From an uncultured Eubacterium sp. (lineage in GTDB: Bacteria; Bacillota; Clostridia; Peptostreptococcales; Anaerovoracaceae): DNA of 10,003 bases. Both the position numbers and the translations under genes were made by a program. The notes under the pieces are model-generated. The model worked only from the letters and a program-made list of their open reading frames with translations. It searched no databases and was not told where the DNA came from. Of this stretch, positions 1-4,820 are shown in pieces; the first letter of the stretch is position 1, and each line of letters opens with the position of its first letter. The stretch covers positions 1-10,003 of the forward strand of contig URXI01000143.1 in the NCBI GenBank assembly GCA_900551775.1, written 5' to 3'.

Positions 1-2
1 CC

Positions 3-47
3 AAAAGGGGAAGGGGGTCCGCCGTGACGGAGCCCCTTCCCCTTTTT
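3..47. terminator. Bidirectional intrinsic terminator
   Basis: Bases 3-16 pair perfectly with 33-46 (14 bp, AAAAGGGGAAGGGG against its complement). After a G17/G32 mismatch, 18-21 pair with 28-31, leaving a 6-base loop. There is a T-run (43-47) on the + strand and a TTTT on the - strand, so it can stop transcripts from either side. It lies 37 bases past the stop codon of the leftward transporter gene and probably also ends a rightward gene outside the window. Confidence 0.85.
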
Positions 48-83
48 GATGCATTTATTTATTAGGATTAAATCAGCTCGTGA

Positions 84-1487
84 TTAGAACAGATTCAATG
101 CGAAGAAACTGTTCATCTGGCCTACCAGGATGAAGACCAGGAAGATCGGTGCGATCCATTTCAAGCAGAAGTTGACAAATGGTTTTGAACTGTATGCGCT
201 GCTCAGCTTGACTTCATCATCTATGTAATTCGGATGAATCCATCCCAGGATAATGGTCATGATCAGGCATCCGCCCGGCATCATGAAGCCTTCGGCGAAG
301 AGATCAAAAGCATCCAGCCAAGTGCCGAGACCGAAAGGTTTTGGCAGAGGACCTGCGCCCAGTGCGTCTACTGCAACGATGATGGAACCCAGGGTCGTGA
401 CTGCGATGATGGACCAGCTGATTTTTGTACGACTCGGTTTTTTACCTTTATCTGCTGCTCTGTCCATAAAGGCTGATACTGCGCCTTCCAACATGCCGAT
501 GGATGACGTCAGTGCCGCGAAGAGCACCAGCAGATAGAAAATAGTACCGAAGATCGGACCAGCGGAACCCATGGAGTTAAATACTGTCTGTAGTGTGACA
601 AAGAGCATTCCAGGTCCTGCGGCAGGTTCCATACCAGCGGCAAAGGTTGCCGGGATGGTCGCCAGTGCTGCTAAAAGTGCAACAGAGGTATCCATGATCG
701 GAACCAGGATTGCATTTTTCTCCAGGTTTTCCCCTTTGTCCAGATAAGAGCCGTATACGATCATGCAGGCAGAAGCTAGAGACAGGGAGAAGAAAATCTG
801 ACCTCCGGCAGATGCCAGAACCGTAATCCAGCCTGTTCCTTTAAACACCTCGAAGTTCGGCTTGAAGATGAATGCCAGCCCTTCTGCCGCGCCGTCGAGG
901 GTGCAGCTTCTGATGACAGTAATAATTAGCAGTATGGCCAGACCCGGCATAGCCACGGTACAGAACTTTTCGATACCACCGGATACACCACCCATTACGA
1001 TGAGGACGGTCACGATGATGTAGATGGCTGTAAAGATCAGTGCAGGGGCACCGCTGCCGACAAAGGAACCGAAGTAGGCTTCGCTGTCTGCGCCGCCCAC
1101 ACCCCAGCTTGCGCCGAAGATATCGCCGATGTTGGCTAGCAGGTATTTCAGAACATATCCACCTAGAACACAGTAGAATGTCAGTAAGAAGAACGGTACA
1201 ATTGTGGCAATCCAGCCGTTAAAAGTGAAGCGCTTATCCAGTTTCTCATAAGAGCCGATAGCGGCCTTCTGCCCCTTTCTGCCGATGGAGAATTCGCCCA
1301 GCATACAAGGGTAACCGATAAATATCGCCATTAATAGATATAAGATTAAGAAAGCGAACCCTCCGCCATTCCCCATCTTATATGGAAATCCCCACAGGTT
1401 GCCCAGTCCGACAGCCGATCCTACAGCGGCCATCAGAAAGCCAAAATTACTTTTAAATTGGCCTTTGTGATTGTTTTGCTTTTCCAT
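84..1487 (-). CDS. Sodium-dependent transporter, neurotransmitter:sodium symporter (NSS/SNF) family
   Basis: Predicted Na+-coupled importer, probably of an amino acid or related solute, in the cytoplasmic membrane. At 467 residues it fits the bacterial 11-12 helix NSS proteins. TM1 (about residues 14-36) carries the family signature GSAVGLGNLWGFPY. TM6 begins GQIFFSLSL (229-237), and TM8 has LTSSIG (326-331), whose Thr327/Ser328 correspond to the Na2-site residues of LeuT. ATG at 1487 is chosen because GGGAGG (1500-1495) sits 7 bases upstream; a TTG five codons earlier overlaps that site. It is monocistronic, with its own promoter (1551-1578) and terminator (3-47). Oddities: the extracellular-gate Arg of LeuT (R30) is Gly33 here, and the TM6 unwound segment reads ASAC instead of the usual GxGA-like sequence. 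The family is certain; the substrate cannot be told from the sequence. Confidence 0.95.
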   Translation of the reverse strand: MEKQNNHKGQFKSNFGFLMAAVGSAVGLGNLWGFPYKMGNGGGFAFLILYLLMAIFIGYPCMLGEFSIGRKGQKAAIGSYEKLDKRFTFNGWIATIVPFFLLTFYCVLGGYVLKYLLANIGDIFGASWGVGGADSEAYFGSFVGSGAPALIFTAIYIIVTVLIVMGGVSGGIEKFCTVAMPGLAILLIITVIRSCTLDGAAEGLAFIFKPNFEVFKGTGWITVLASAGGQIFFSLSLASACMIVYGSYLDKGENLEKNAILVPIMDTSVALLAALATIPATFAAGMEPAAGPGMLFVTLQTVFNSMGSAGPIFGTIFYLLVLFAALTSSIGMLEGAVSAFMDRAADKGKKPSRTKISWSIIAVTTLGSIIVAVDALGAGPLPKPFGLGTWLDAFDLFAEGFMMPGGCLIMTIILGWIHPNYIDDEVKLSSAYSSKPFVNFCLKWIAPIFLVFILVGQMNSFFALNLF

Positions 1488-1550
1488 TGAATTACCTCCC
1501 AAATTAAATTAGGTTTAATAAATTGTAATATTGCATGGGTTGTAATTGCT

Positions 1551-1578
1551 ATTATAATATTCTGAAAACATTTGGCAA
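1551..1578 (-). promoter_or_regulatory. Sigma-A-type promoter of the NSS transporter gene
   Basis: Read on the - strand, TTGCCA (1578-1573), a 16-base spacer and TATAAT (1556-1551) form a near-consensus promoter. This gives a leader of about 57 bases before ATG 1487. The -35 hexamer lies inside an 11-base sequence that recurs 69 bases upstream. Confidence 0.7.
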
Positions 1579-1652
1579 CACGCTTTCCGCCATTTAAGAC
1601 CAAAGTCTTAGGCTGCGGAAGTAAAACAATACTTTAGGTTATGGCAACACGC
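1573..1652. repeat. 11-bp direct repeat TGGCAACACGC (1573-1583 and 1642-1652)
   Basis: The same 11 bases occur twice, 69 bases apart. The first copy contains the complement of the TTGCCA -35 box of the transporter promoter; the second has no good -10 behind it. This arrangement suits a binding site with one copy on the promoter and one upstream, but no regulator is identified. Confidence 0.45.
1585..1620. other. Imperfect hairpin upstream of the transporter promoter
   Basis: TTCCGC (1585-1590) pairs with GCGGAA (1615-1620), and TAAGAC (1595-1600) with GTCTTA (1605-1610). The inner loop is CAAA, and a 4x4 internal loop separates the two 6-bp stems. There is no T-run, so it is not a terminator. 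It lies between the two TGGCAACACGC copies. Confidence 0.4.
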
Positions 1653-1797
1653 GCAGCAGAGCAAAGTTCATCTACAGCAGGAAAGCGCGAGTAAACTGCT
1701 GGCTGTCGGACTTCTAAGGGGGCAAAGTTGTCCTAGTCAAGAAAAATTGTAATAGACTGTTCTTTTTCAAATGAATTTCGCATGTGGGAGGCCTGCT

Positions 1798-2052
1798 CGC
1801 CATATTCTCCCAAATTTCAACCGGCTACTTGCGCAAATCATCAAATCCGGATGCAAAAACGCCATGTTTCTTTAATTTCTAGAAATTCACTTGCGCCATA
1901 TTTGGAAATAATTGTAAAACGTCCGGATTTTACTCTGCTTTGCGAAGGGAGTCGCGCAAGTCACGCTGCTTATTCTGGTCAAACATGGCGAAAAAGTTGT
2001 TAAAACCTGCCTGTCGCGCAAGTCACTTGGGAATAAGGCGCGCAACATGGCG
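1798..2052. repeat. Dyad-symmetric array of four bipartite motifs CGCCATRTT-N20-ACTTGCGC
   Basis: Two copies lie on the + strand (1798-1834, 1860-1896) and two on the - strand (1990-1954, 2052-2016). In all four the gap between the 9-base and 8-base blocks is exactly 20 bases, and in both tandem pairs the period is exactly 62 bases. All paired coordinates sum to 3850, so the array is symmetric about base 1925. The 20- and 25-base spacers are not conserved; that of unit 2 contains a 14-bp palindrome, AATTTCTAGAAATT. The two - strand units share a longer block, GTGACTTGCGCGAC. An extra CGCCATATT (1894-1902) overlaps unit 2, and TCCGGAT occurs at 1846-1852 and 1922-1928. The function is unknown. 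A protein-binding array or a mobile-element remnant are possible. Confidence 0.75.
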
Positions 2053-2080
2053 GAGTGACGCCATTGCTTCAGGCAAGCAA
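2047..2080. other. Two adjacent short hairpins at the edge of the dyad array
   Basis: ATGGCG (2047-2052) pairs with CGCCAT (2059-2064) over a 6-base loop. TTGCTT (2064-2069) pairs with AAGCAA (2075-2080) over a 5-base loop. The first uses the outermost CGCCAT block of the array as one arm. No T-run follows either hairpin. Confidence 0.4.
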
Positions 2081-2112
2081 AGGACTGCTTAGAAGTGGAA
2101 AGCGTCTCTGGT

Positions 2113-2179
2113 AGTCCGCAATCAGCCAGGTCATGAAAGAAGTCTGGAACATTTTTTCTGGTTTATAAATTTGCGGACT
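2113..2179. repeat. 67-bp element with 9-bp terminal inverted repeats, copy 1
   Basis: The ends are AGTCCGCAA (2113-2121) and its perfect complement TTGCGGACT (2171-2179). Inside, CCAGGT (2126-2131) can pair with GTCTGG (2142-2147), followed by AACATTTTTT. It encodes no protein. The layout resembles a very small non-autonomous element or a REP-like hairpin repeat. No target-site duplication is evident. Confidence 0.65.
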
Positions 2180-2205
2180 GTATGGGAGCAGGAAGTGGCT
2201 TTGGC

Positions 2206-2272
2206 AGTCCGCAATCGGCCAGGTTATGAAAGAAGTCTGGAACATTTTTTCTGATTTATGGATTTGCGGACT
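2206..2272. repeat. 67-bp element with 9-bp terminal inverted repeats, copy 2
   Basis: A second copy starts 93 bases after the first, in the same orientation and of identical length. It matches copy 1 at 62 of 67 positions, and the five differences are all transitions. The terminal repeats are intact and extend to 10 bp here (C2205/G2273). The 26 bases between the copies are unrelated to the element. Confidence 0.65.
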
Positions 2273-2402
2273 GTGCGCGGATAATCTTCGAAAGAATCTG
2301 CAAACTTCTTGCCATATAATACGATAAAGAAAAGGTAATTACGTGGGACACCATCATAACTATACGAAAAAAGTACAAAGAAACATAGTATGCTAAAGAT
2401 AG

Positions 2403-2428
2403 GATGTGTTATAATGTTTTCATGATCT
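2403..2428 (+). promoter_or_regulatory. Extended -10 promoter, copy 1, upstream of the deacylase gene
   Basis: TG-T-TATAAT (TATAAT at 2410-2415) is an extended -10 element with no good -35. A transcript starting near 2422 would have a leader of almost 300 bases before the deacylase gene. The 26-base stretch recurs at 2494-2519 with 21 identities. Confidence 0.45.
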
Positions 2429-2455
2429 TAGCGACTACGTCGAGGGGAGGAAAAC

Positions 2456-2501
2456 ATTGAAACACGTCTTTTGATTGTATCTTCAAAGGAATCGACGTGT
2501 T
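2456..2501 (+). other. Leader hairpin with an upstream orphan Shine-Dalgarno and a 5-codon frame
   Basis: GGGGAGG (2444-2450) lies 6 bases before TTG 2457, which opens a frame of five codons (M-K-H-V-F, stop TGA 2472-2474). The frame runs into a hairpin: AACACGTC (2461-2468) with GACGTGTT (2494-2501), plus TTTGA (2470-2474) with TCAAA (2483-2487). The 3' arm overlaps the second promoter copy. This could be a small translated leader, or only the remains of a duplicated gene start. Confidence 0.3.
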
Positions 2502-2519
2502 ATAATAGTTCCATAATCT
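2494..2519 (+). promoter_or_regulatory. Extended -10 promoter, copy 2, upstream of the deacylase gene
   Basis: TG-T-TATAAT again (TATAAT at 2501-2506), 91 bases after copy 1, with 21 of 26 bases identical. A start near 2513 would give a leader of about 205 bases. No -35 box sits at 16-18 bases, so activity would rest on the extended -10. Confidence 0.5.
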
Positions 2520-2532
2520 GACGGCGTTGGCT

Positions 2533-2690
2533 TTCTGCCCCAAGCTTGCTTGGCTAGGTGGAACGGACAGCGAAGCGAGTTGTACGAGCGTCGGAATATT
2601 GTGAGCGCCGGAATATTCCGACGCAATATGTTGGCGTGAGGCGGCAGGCGGTATTACCAAAGGGTCTGCACTGCTGCAAAGTGCTGGCAG
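2533..2690 (+). other. Hairpin-rich leader of the deacylase-YitT operon
   Basis: Three hairpins lie between promoter copy 2 and the gene. First, TTCTGCC (2533-2539) with GGTGGAA (2557-2563, two G-T pairs), enclosing CCAAG (2540-2544) with CTTGG (2549-2553). Second, a perfect 13-bp stem GCGTCGGAATATT (2588-2600) with AATATTCCGACGC (2612-2624) and an 11-base loop. Third, GCACT (2668-2672) with AGTGC (2680-2684). None is followed by a T-run, so none is a plain terminator. No known riboswitch class is recognised. Confidence 0.4.
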
Positions 2691-2717
2691 ATAATATATG
2701 ATAGAGGAGATGTAAAA

Positions 2718-3203
2718 ATGGCGATAGAAAAAGTGAGGGAATATTTCAAGGAGCTGGGAATAGATGATCGGATTCAGGAGTTCGAAGTATCCAGTGCGAC
2801 AGTGGACTTGGCTGCACAGGCTGTAGGCGTGGAGGGTGCGAGAATTTGCAAGACCTTATCTTTTAAAAACCTGGATGGGGAAGGATGTATTCTCATTCAG
2901 ACAGCTGGCGATACTAAAATTGATAACAAGAAATTTAAGAGCTGCTTTGGATTTAAAGCAAAAATGCTGACCGCAGATGAGGTCGTTGCCTATACGGGCC
3001 ATGCTATCGGCGGGGTCTGTGCTTTTGCTATCGAAAATCCAGAGGTGAAGATTTACTGTGATGAGTCCATGAAGCGCTTCGAAACAGTTTTCCCCGCGTG
3101 CGGAAGCGATAATAGCGCAGTGGAGTTCACTTGTGATGAACTTTTTAAATATTCCAACGCGATAGCATGGATTGACGTCAGCAAACTTCCAGAAGCAGAA
3201 TAA
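2718..3203 (+). CDS. YbaK/EbsC-family aminoacyl-tRNA deacylase (editing-domain protein)
   Basis: Stand-alone homologue of the prolyl-tRNA synthetase insertion domain. Family members hydrolyse mischarged tRNAs such as Cys-tRNA(Pro) or Ala-tRNA(Pro) in the cytoplasm. At 161 residues it is of normal length (E. coli YbaK is about 159). Visible signatures are RICKTLSFK (42-50) with the conserved Lys45, GDTKID (64-69), the loop GHAIGGVCAFAI (94-105) and the C-terminal ACGSDNSAVEFTCDEL (127-142). The glycine loop has Ala102 where many relatives have Pro. ATG 2718 follows AGAGGAGATG at a suitable distance. The YitT gene starts 16 bases after its stop, so the two are probably cotranscribed. Which tRNA it edits cannot be read from the sequence. 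Confidence 0.9.
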   Translation: MAIEKVREYFKELGIDDRIQEFEVSSATVDLAAQAVGVEGARICKTLSFKNLDGEGCILIQTAGDTKIDNKKFKSCFGFKAKMLTADEVVAYTGHAIGGVCAFAIENPEVKIYCDESMKRFETVFPACGSDNSAVEFTCDELFKYSNAIAWIDVSKLPEAE

Positions 3204-3219
3204 GGAGCAAAATAGAACG

Positions 3220-4095
3220 ATGAGCGGCACACAAAAGAAAGACAGATTTAAAAAAGAACTGAAACGATTTCTGTTCTGTACTGCAGGGGCATTGATTATC
3301 GCCTTTAACCTGAAGAGTTTTGTCAGGACCGGCGGACTGTTTCCAGGCGGATTCAGCGGCGTCACCCTGCTGATACAGCAGATTTGTGATACCTATTTTC
3401 ACGTTACACTCCCCTATACGGCAGTCTATATTCCGCTGAACCTGATTCCCGTATATATCGGGATCAAGTATCTGGGTAAACGGTTTACTTTTTATTCTTT
3501 TTATGTAATCCTGCTCAGTAGTATCATGACGGACTTGATGCCGGAGGTCGTCATCACCTACGATGTACTGCTGATCTGTATTTTCGGCGGCATCATCAAT
3601 GGAACAGCAGTCTGCATCTGCCTGTTCGTCGGTGCCAGCGCCGGCGGAACAGACTTTATATCCATATACTTTTCAGAGAAGCGAGGCATCGACACCTGGA
3701 ACTTTATCTTTATGGCAAATATCTGCATCCTCGTTACTGCAGGACTTTTGTTTGGATTTGACAGGGCGCTGTACTCGATTATTTTCCAATTCTGCACCAC
3801 CCAGCTCATTCAAACCTTATTTAAGCGCTACCAAAAACATACGCTGCTGATCATCACTGACCAGCCCAGCGCTATTTATGGCAGGATTCGTGAAATCACC
3901 CATCACGATGCGACGCTTTTCAAAGGGAATGGCTGCTTCGCAGGGGCAGAGAGAAACATGGTCTATTCAGTCGTGTCCAGTGAAGAGGTGGATATGATCA
4001 TAAAAGAAATCAAAGAGGTCGATCCGAAGGCTTTTGTCAATGTGATCAAAACAGAGCAGGTCAACGGAAGATTTTACAGACGACCTAACGACTGA
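3220..4095 (+). CDS. YitT-family membrane protein with C-terminal DUF2179 domain
   Basis: Integral membrane protein of unknown function, related to Bacillus subtilis YitT and its paralogues. From ATG 3220 it has 291 residues, normal for the family. The N-terminal half carries about five hydrophobic segments (roughly residues 16-36, 66-80, 92-105, 115-140, 160-180), with glycine-rich motifs GGLFPGGFSGVTL (38-50) and GASAGGTDF (138-146). The soluble tail (about 205-285) is the DUF2179 domain, seen in HHDATLFKGNG and ERNMVYSVVS. ATG 3220 is preferred over TTG 3172, which lies inside the upstream gene, because AAGGAG (3202-3207) precedes it, though the 12-base spacing is long. It is the second gene of an operon ended by the terminator at 4124-4159. 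Confidence 0.92.
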   Translation: MSGTQKKDRFKKELKRFLFCTAGALIIAFNLKSFVRTGGLFPGGFSGVTLLIQQICDTYFHVTLPYTAVYIPLNLIPVYIGIKYLGKRFTFYSFYVILLSSIMTDLMPEVVITYDVLLICIFGGIINGTAVCICLFVGASAGGTDFISIYFSEKRGIDTWNFIFMANICILVTAGLLFGFDRALYSIIFQFCTTQLIQTLFKRYQKHTLLIITDQPSAIYGRIREITHHDATLFKGNGCFAGAERNMVYSVVSSEEVDMIIKEIKEVDPKAFVNVIKTEQVNGRFYRRPND

Positions 4096-4123
4096 CAAAG
4101 AGTCTGCGGCAAAAGGATTTTAC

Positions 4124-4159
4124 AGCATGGAAGAAACTTCTTCTATGCTTTTTCTTTTT
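4124..4159 (+). terminator. Intrinsic terminator of the deacylase-YitT operon
   Basis: AGCATGGAAGAA (4124-4135) pairs with TTCTTCTATGCT (4138-4149), including one G-T pair; the innermost pairs open to give a 6-base loop. It is followed by TTTTTCTTTTT. The T-run leads directly into the promoter of the next operon. Confidence 0.85.
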
Positions 4160-4160
4160 G

Positions 4161-4169
4161 TGCTATAAT
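4161..4169 (+). promoter_or_regulatory. Extended -10 promoter of the xpt-pbuX operon
   Basis: TG-C-TATAAT (TATAAT at 4164-4169) starts one base after the T-run of the preceding terminator. The -35 region (about 4141-4146, TTCTAT) is poor. The predicted start near 4176 leaves a leader of only about 45 bases. Confidence 0.6.
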
Positions 4170-4219
4170 CTAGTAGCAAAAAATGTAATCAATTGTCGAT
4201 AAGAGGAGAGGAGCGAGGA

Positions 4220-4804
4220 ATGAACTTCCTAGAAGAACGGATAATAAAGGATGGAATTGTAAAAGAGGGAAATGTACTCAAGGTTGACAGTTTCCTGAAT
4301 CATCAGATGGACATCGAGCTATTTGACCAGATGGGAGAGGCTTTTAAAGAGAAATTTAGGGAAAAAAATATCAATAAAATCTTGACCATAGAGGCTTCTG
4401 GTATCGGTATCGCCTGTATCGCAGCGAAGCATTTTGATGTACCGGTAGTCTTCGCGAAGAAAGCCAAGAGCATCAATCTGGACGGGGAAATGTATACGGC
4501 GGAGGTGGAGTCTTTTACCCATAAGACGAAAAATCAGATCATCGTATCAAAGAAATTTCTCAGTGCTGAGGATCGGATTTTGATCATCGACGATTTCCTG
4601 GCAAACGGTTGTGCGCTGCAGGGTCTGATTCAGCTGGTCCAGGCGGCAGGGGCGGAGGTCTGTGGCATCGGTATCGCCATCGAGAAGGGATTTCAGCCAG
4701 GCGGACAGATTATCCGCAACCTGGGCTATCAGTTGGAATCTTTAGCTATAGTAGAGAGCATGAACAGTGAAACTGGAGAAATCATGTTCCGTTCGCAGGA
4801 ATAG
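4220..4804 (+). CDS. xpt: Xanthine phosphoribosyltransferase
   Basis: Converts xanthine and PRPP to XMP and pyrophosphate in the cytoplasm, for purine salvage. From ATG 4220 the protein has 194 residues, the same length as B. subtilis Xpt. The PRPP-binding motif is ILIIDDFLANGCAL (120-133), and EASGIG (58-63), FAKKAKSI (78-85) and IEKGFQPGG (154-162) are typical of Xpt. ATG 4220 has AGGAG at 4209-4213, 6 bases upstream; a TTG at 4193 would add nine codons but lacks a comparable site. pbuX begins 16 bases after its stop, giving the xpt-pbuX operon known from Bacillus. Unlike the Bacillus operon, the short leader has no room for and no trace of a purine riboswitch. Confidence 0.95.
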   Translation: MNFLEERIIKDGIVKEGNVLKVDSFLNHQMDIELFDQMGEAFKEKFREKNINKILTIEASGIGIACIAAKHFDVPVVFAKKAKSINLDGEMYTAEVESFTHKTKNQIIVSKKFLSAEDRILIIDDFLANGCALQGLIQLVQAAGAEVCGIGIAIEKGFQPGGQIIRNLGYQLESLAIVESMNSETGEIMFRSQE

Positions 4805-4820
4805 TTTGGTGAGGGTACAT

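Larger units (their letters stand above)
1488..2717. other. 1.2-kb gene-free, repeat-rich intergenic region
   Basis: No open reading frame here has both a ribosome binding site and recognisable protein character; the longest frames are 73 codons (+, 1782-2003) and 83 codons (-, 2409-2660) and look like noise. The region holds the transporter promoter, the four-unit dyad array (1798-2052), small hairpins (2047-2064, 2064-2080), two 67-bp inverted-repeat elements (2113-2179, 2206-2272), two promoter-like copies (2403-2428, 2494-2519) and a hairpin-rich leader (2461-2690). In 1653-1797 only a CAGCAG/CTGCTG hairpin arm pair stands out, and in 2273-2402 nothing clear beyond an isolated TATAAT (2315-2320). 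Confidence 0.7.

Noticed and set aside
1782..2003. 73-codon open frame on the + strand in the intergenic region
   Set aside because: It runs through the repeat array, has no ribosome binding site, and its translation has no recognisable domain or normal composition.
1798..2052. CRISPR array
   Set aside because: Although there are repeated blocks with variable spacers, the conserved parts are only 9 and 8 bases, the units point in both directions, there are just four, and no cas gene is present.
1798..2320. Replication origin or plasmid iterons
   Set aside because: No TTATCCACA-like DnaA boxes and no replication or partition gene nearby; the repeats do not resemble known origins.
2315..2320. 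Isolated TATAAT as a promoter
   Set aside because: No -35 at proper spacing and no TG extension; no gene or structured transcript begins after it.
2555..2572. T-box leader, because of TAGGTGGAACGGACAGCG
   Set aside because: It resembles the T-box sequence only in part (AGGGTGGNACCGCG expected), no terminator/antiterminator pair follows, and GGTGGAA is used in a local hairpin.
2409..2660. 83-codon open frame on the - strand before the deacylase gene
   Set aside because: It starts at a TTG without a binding site and covers the promoter copies and hairpins; read as RNA or regulatory DNA the region makes more sense.
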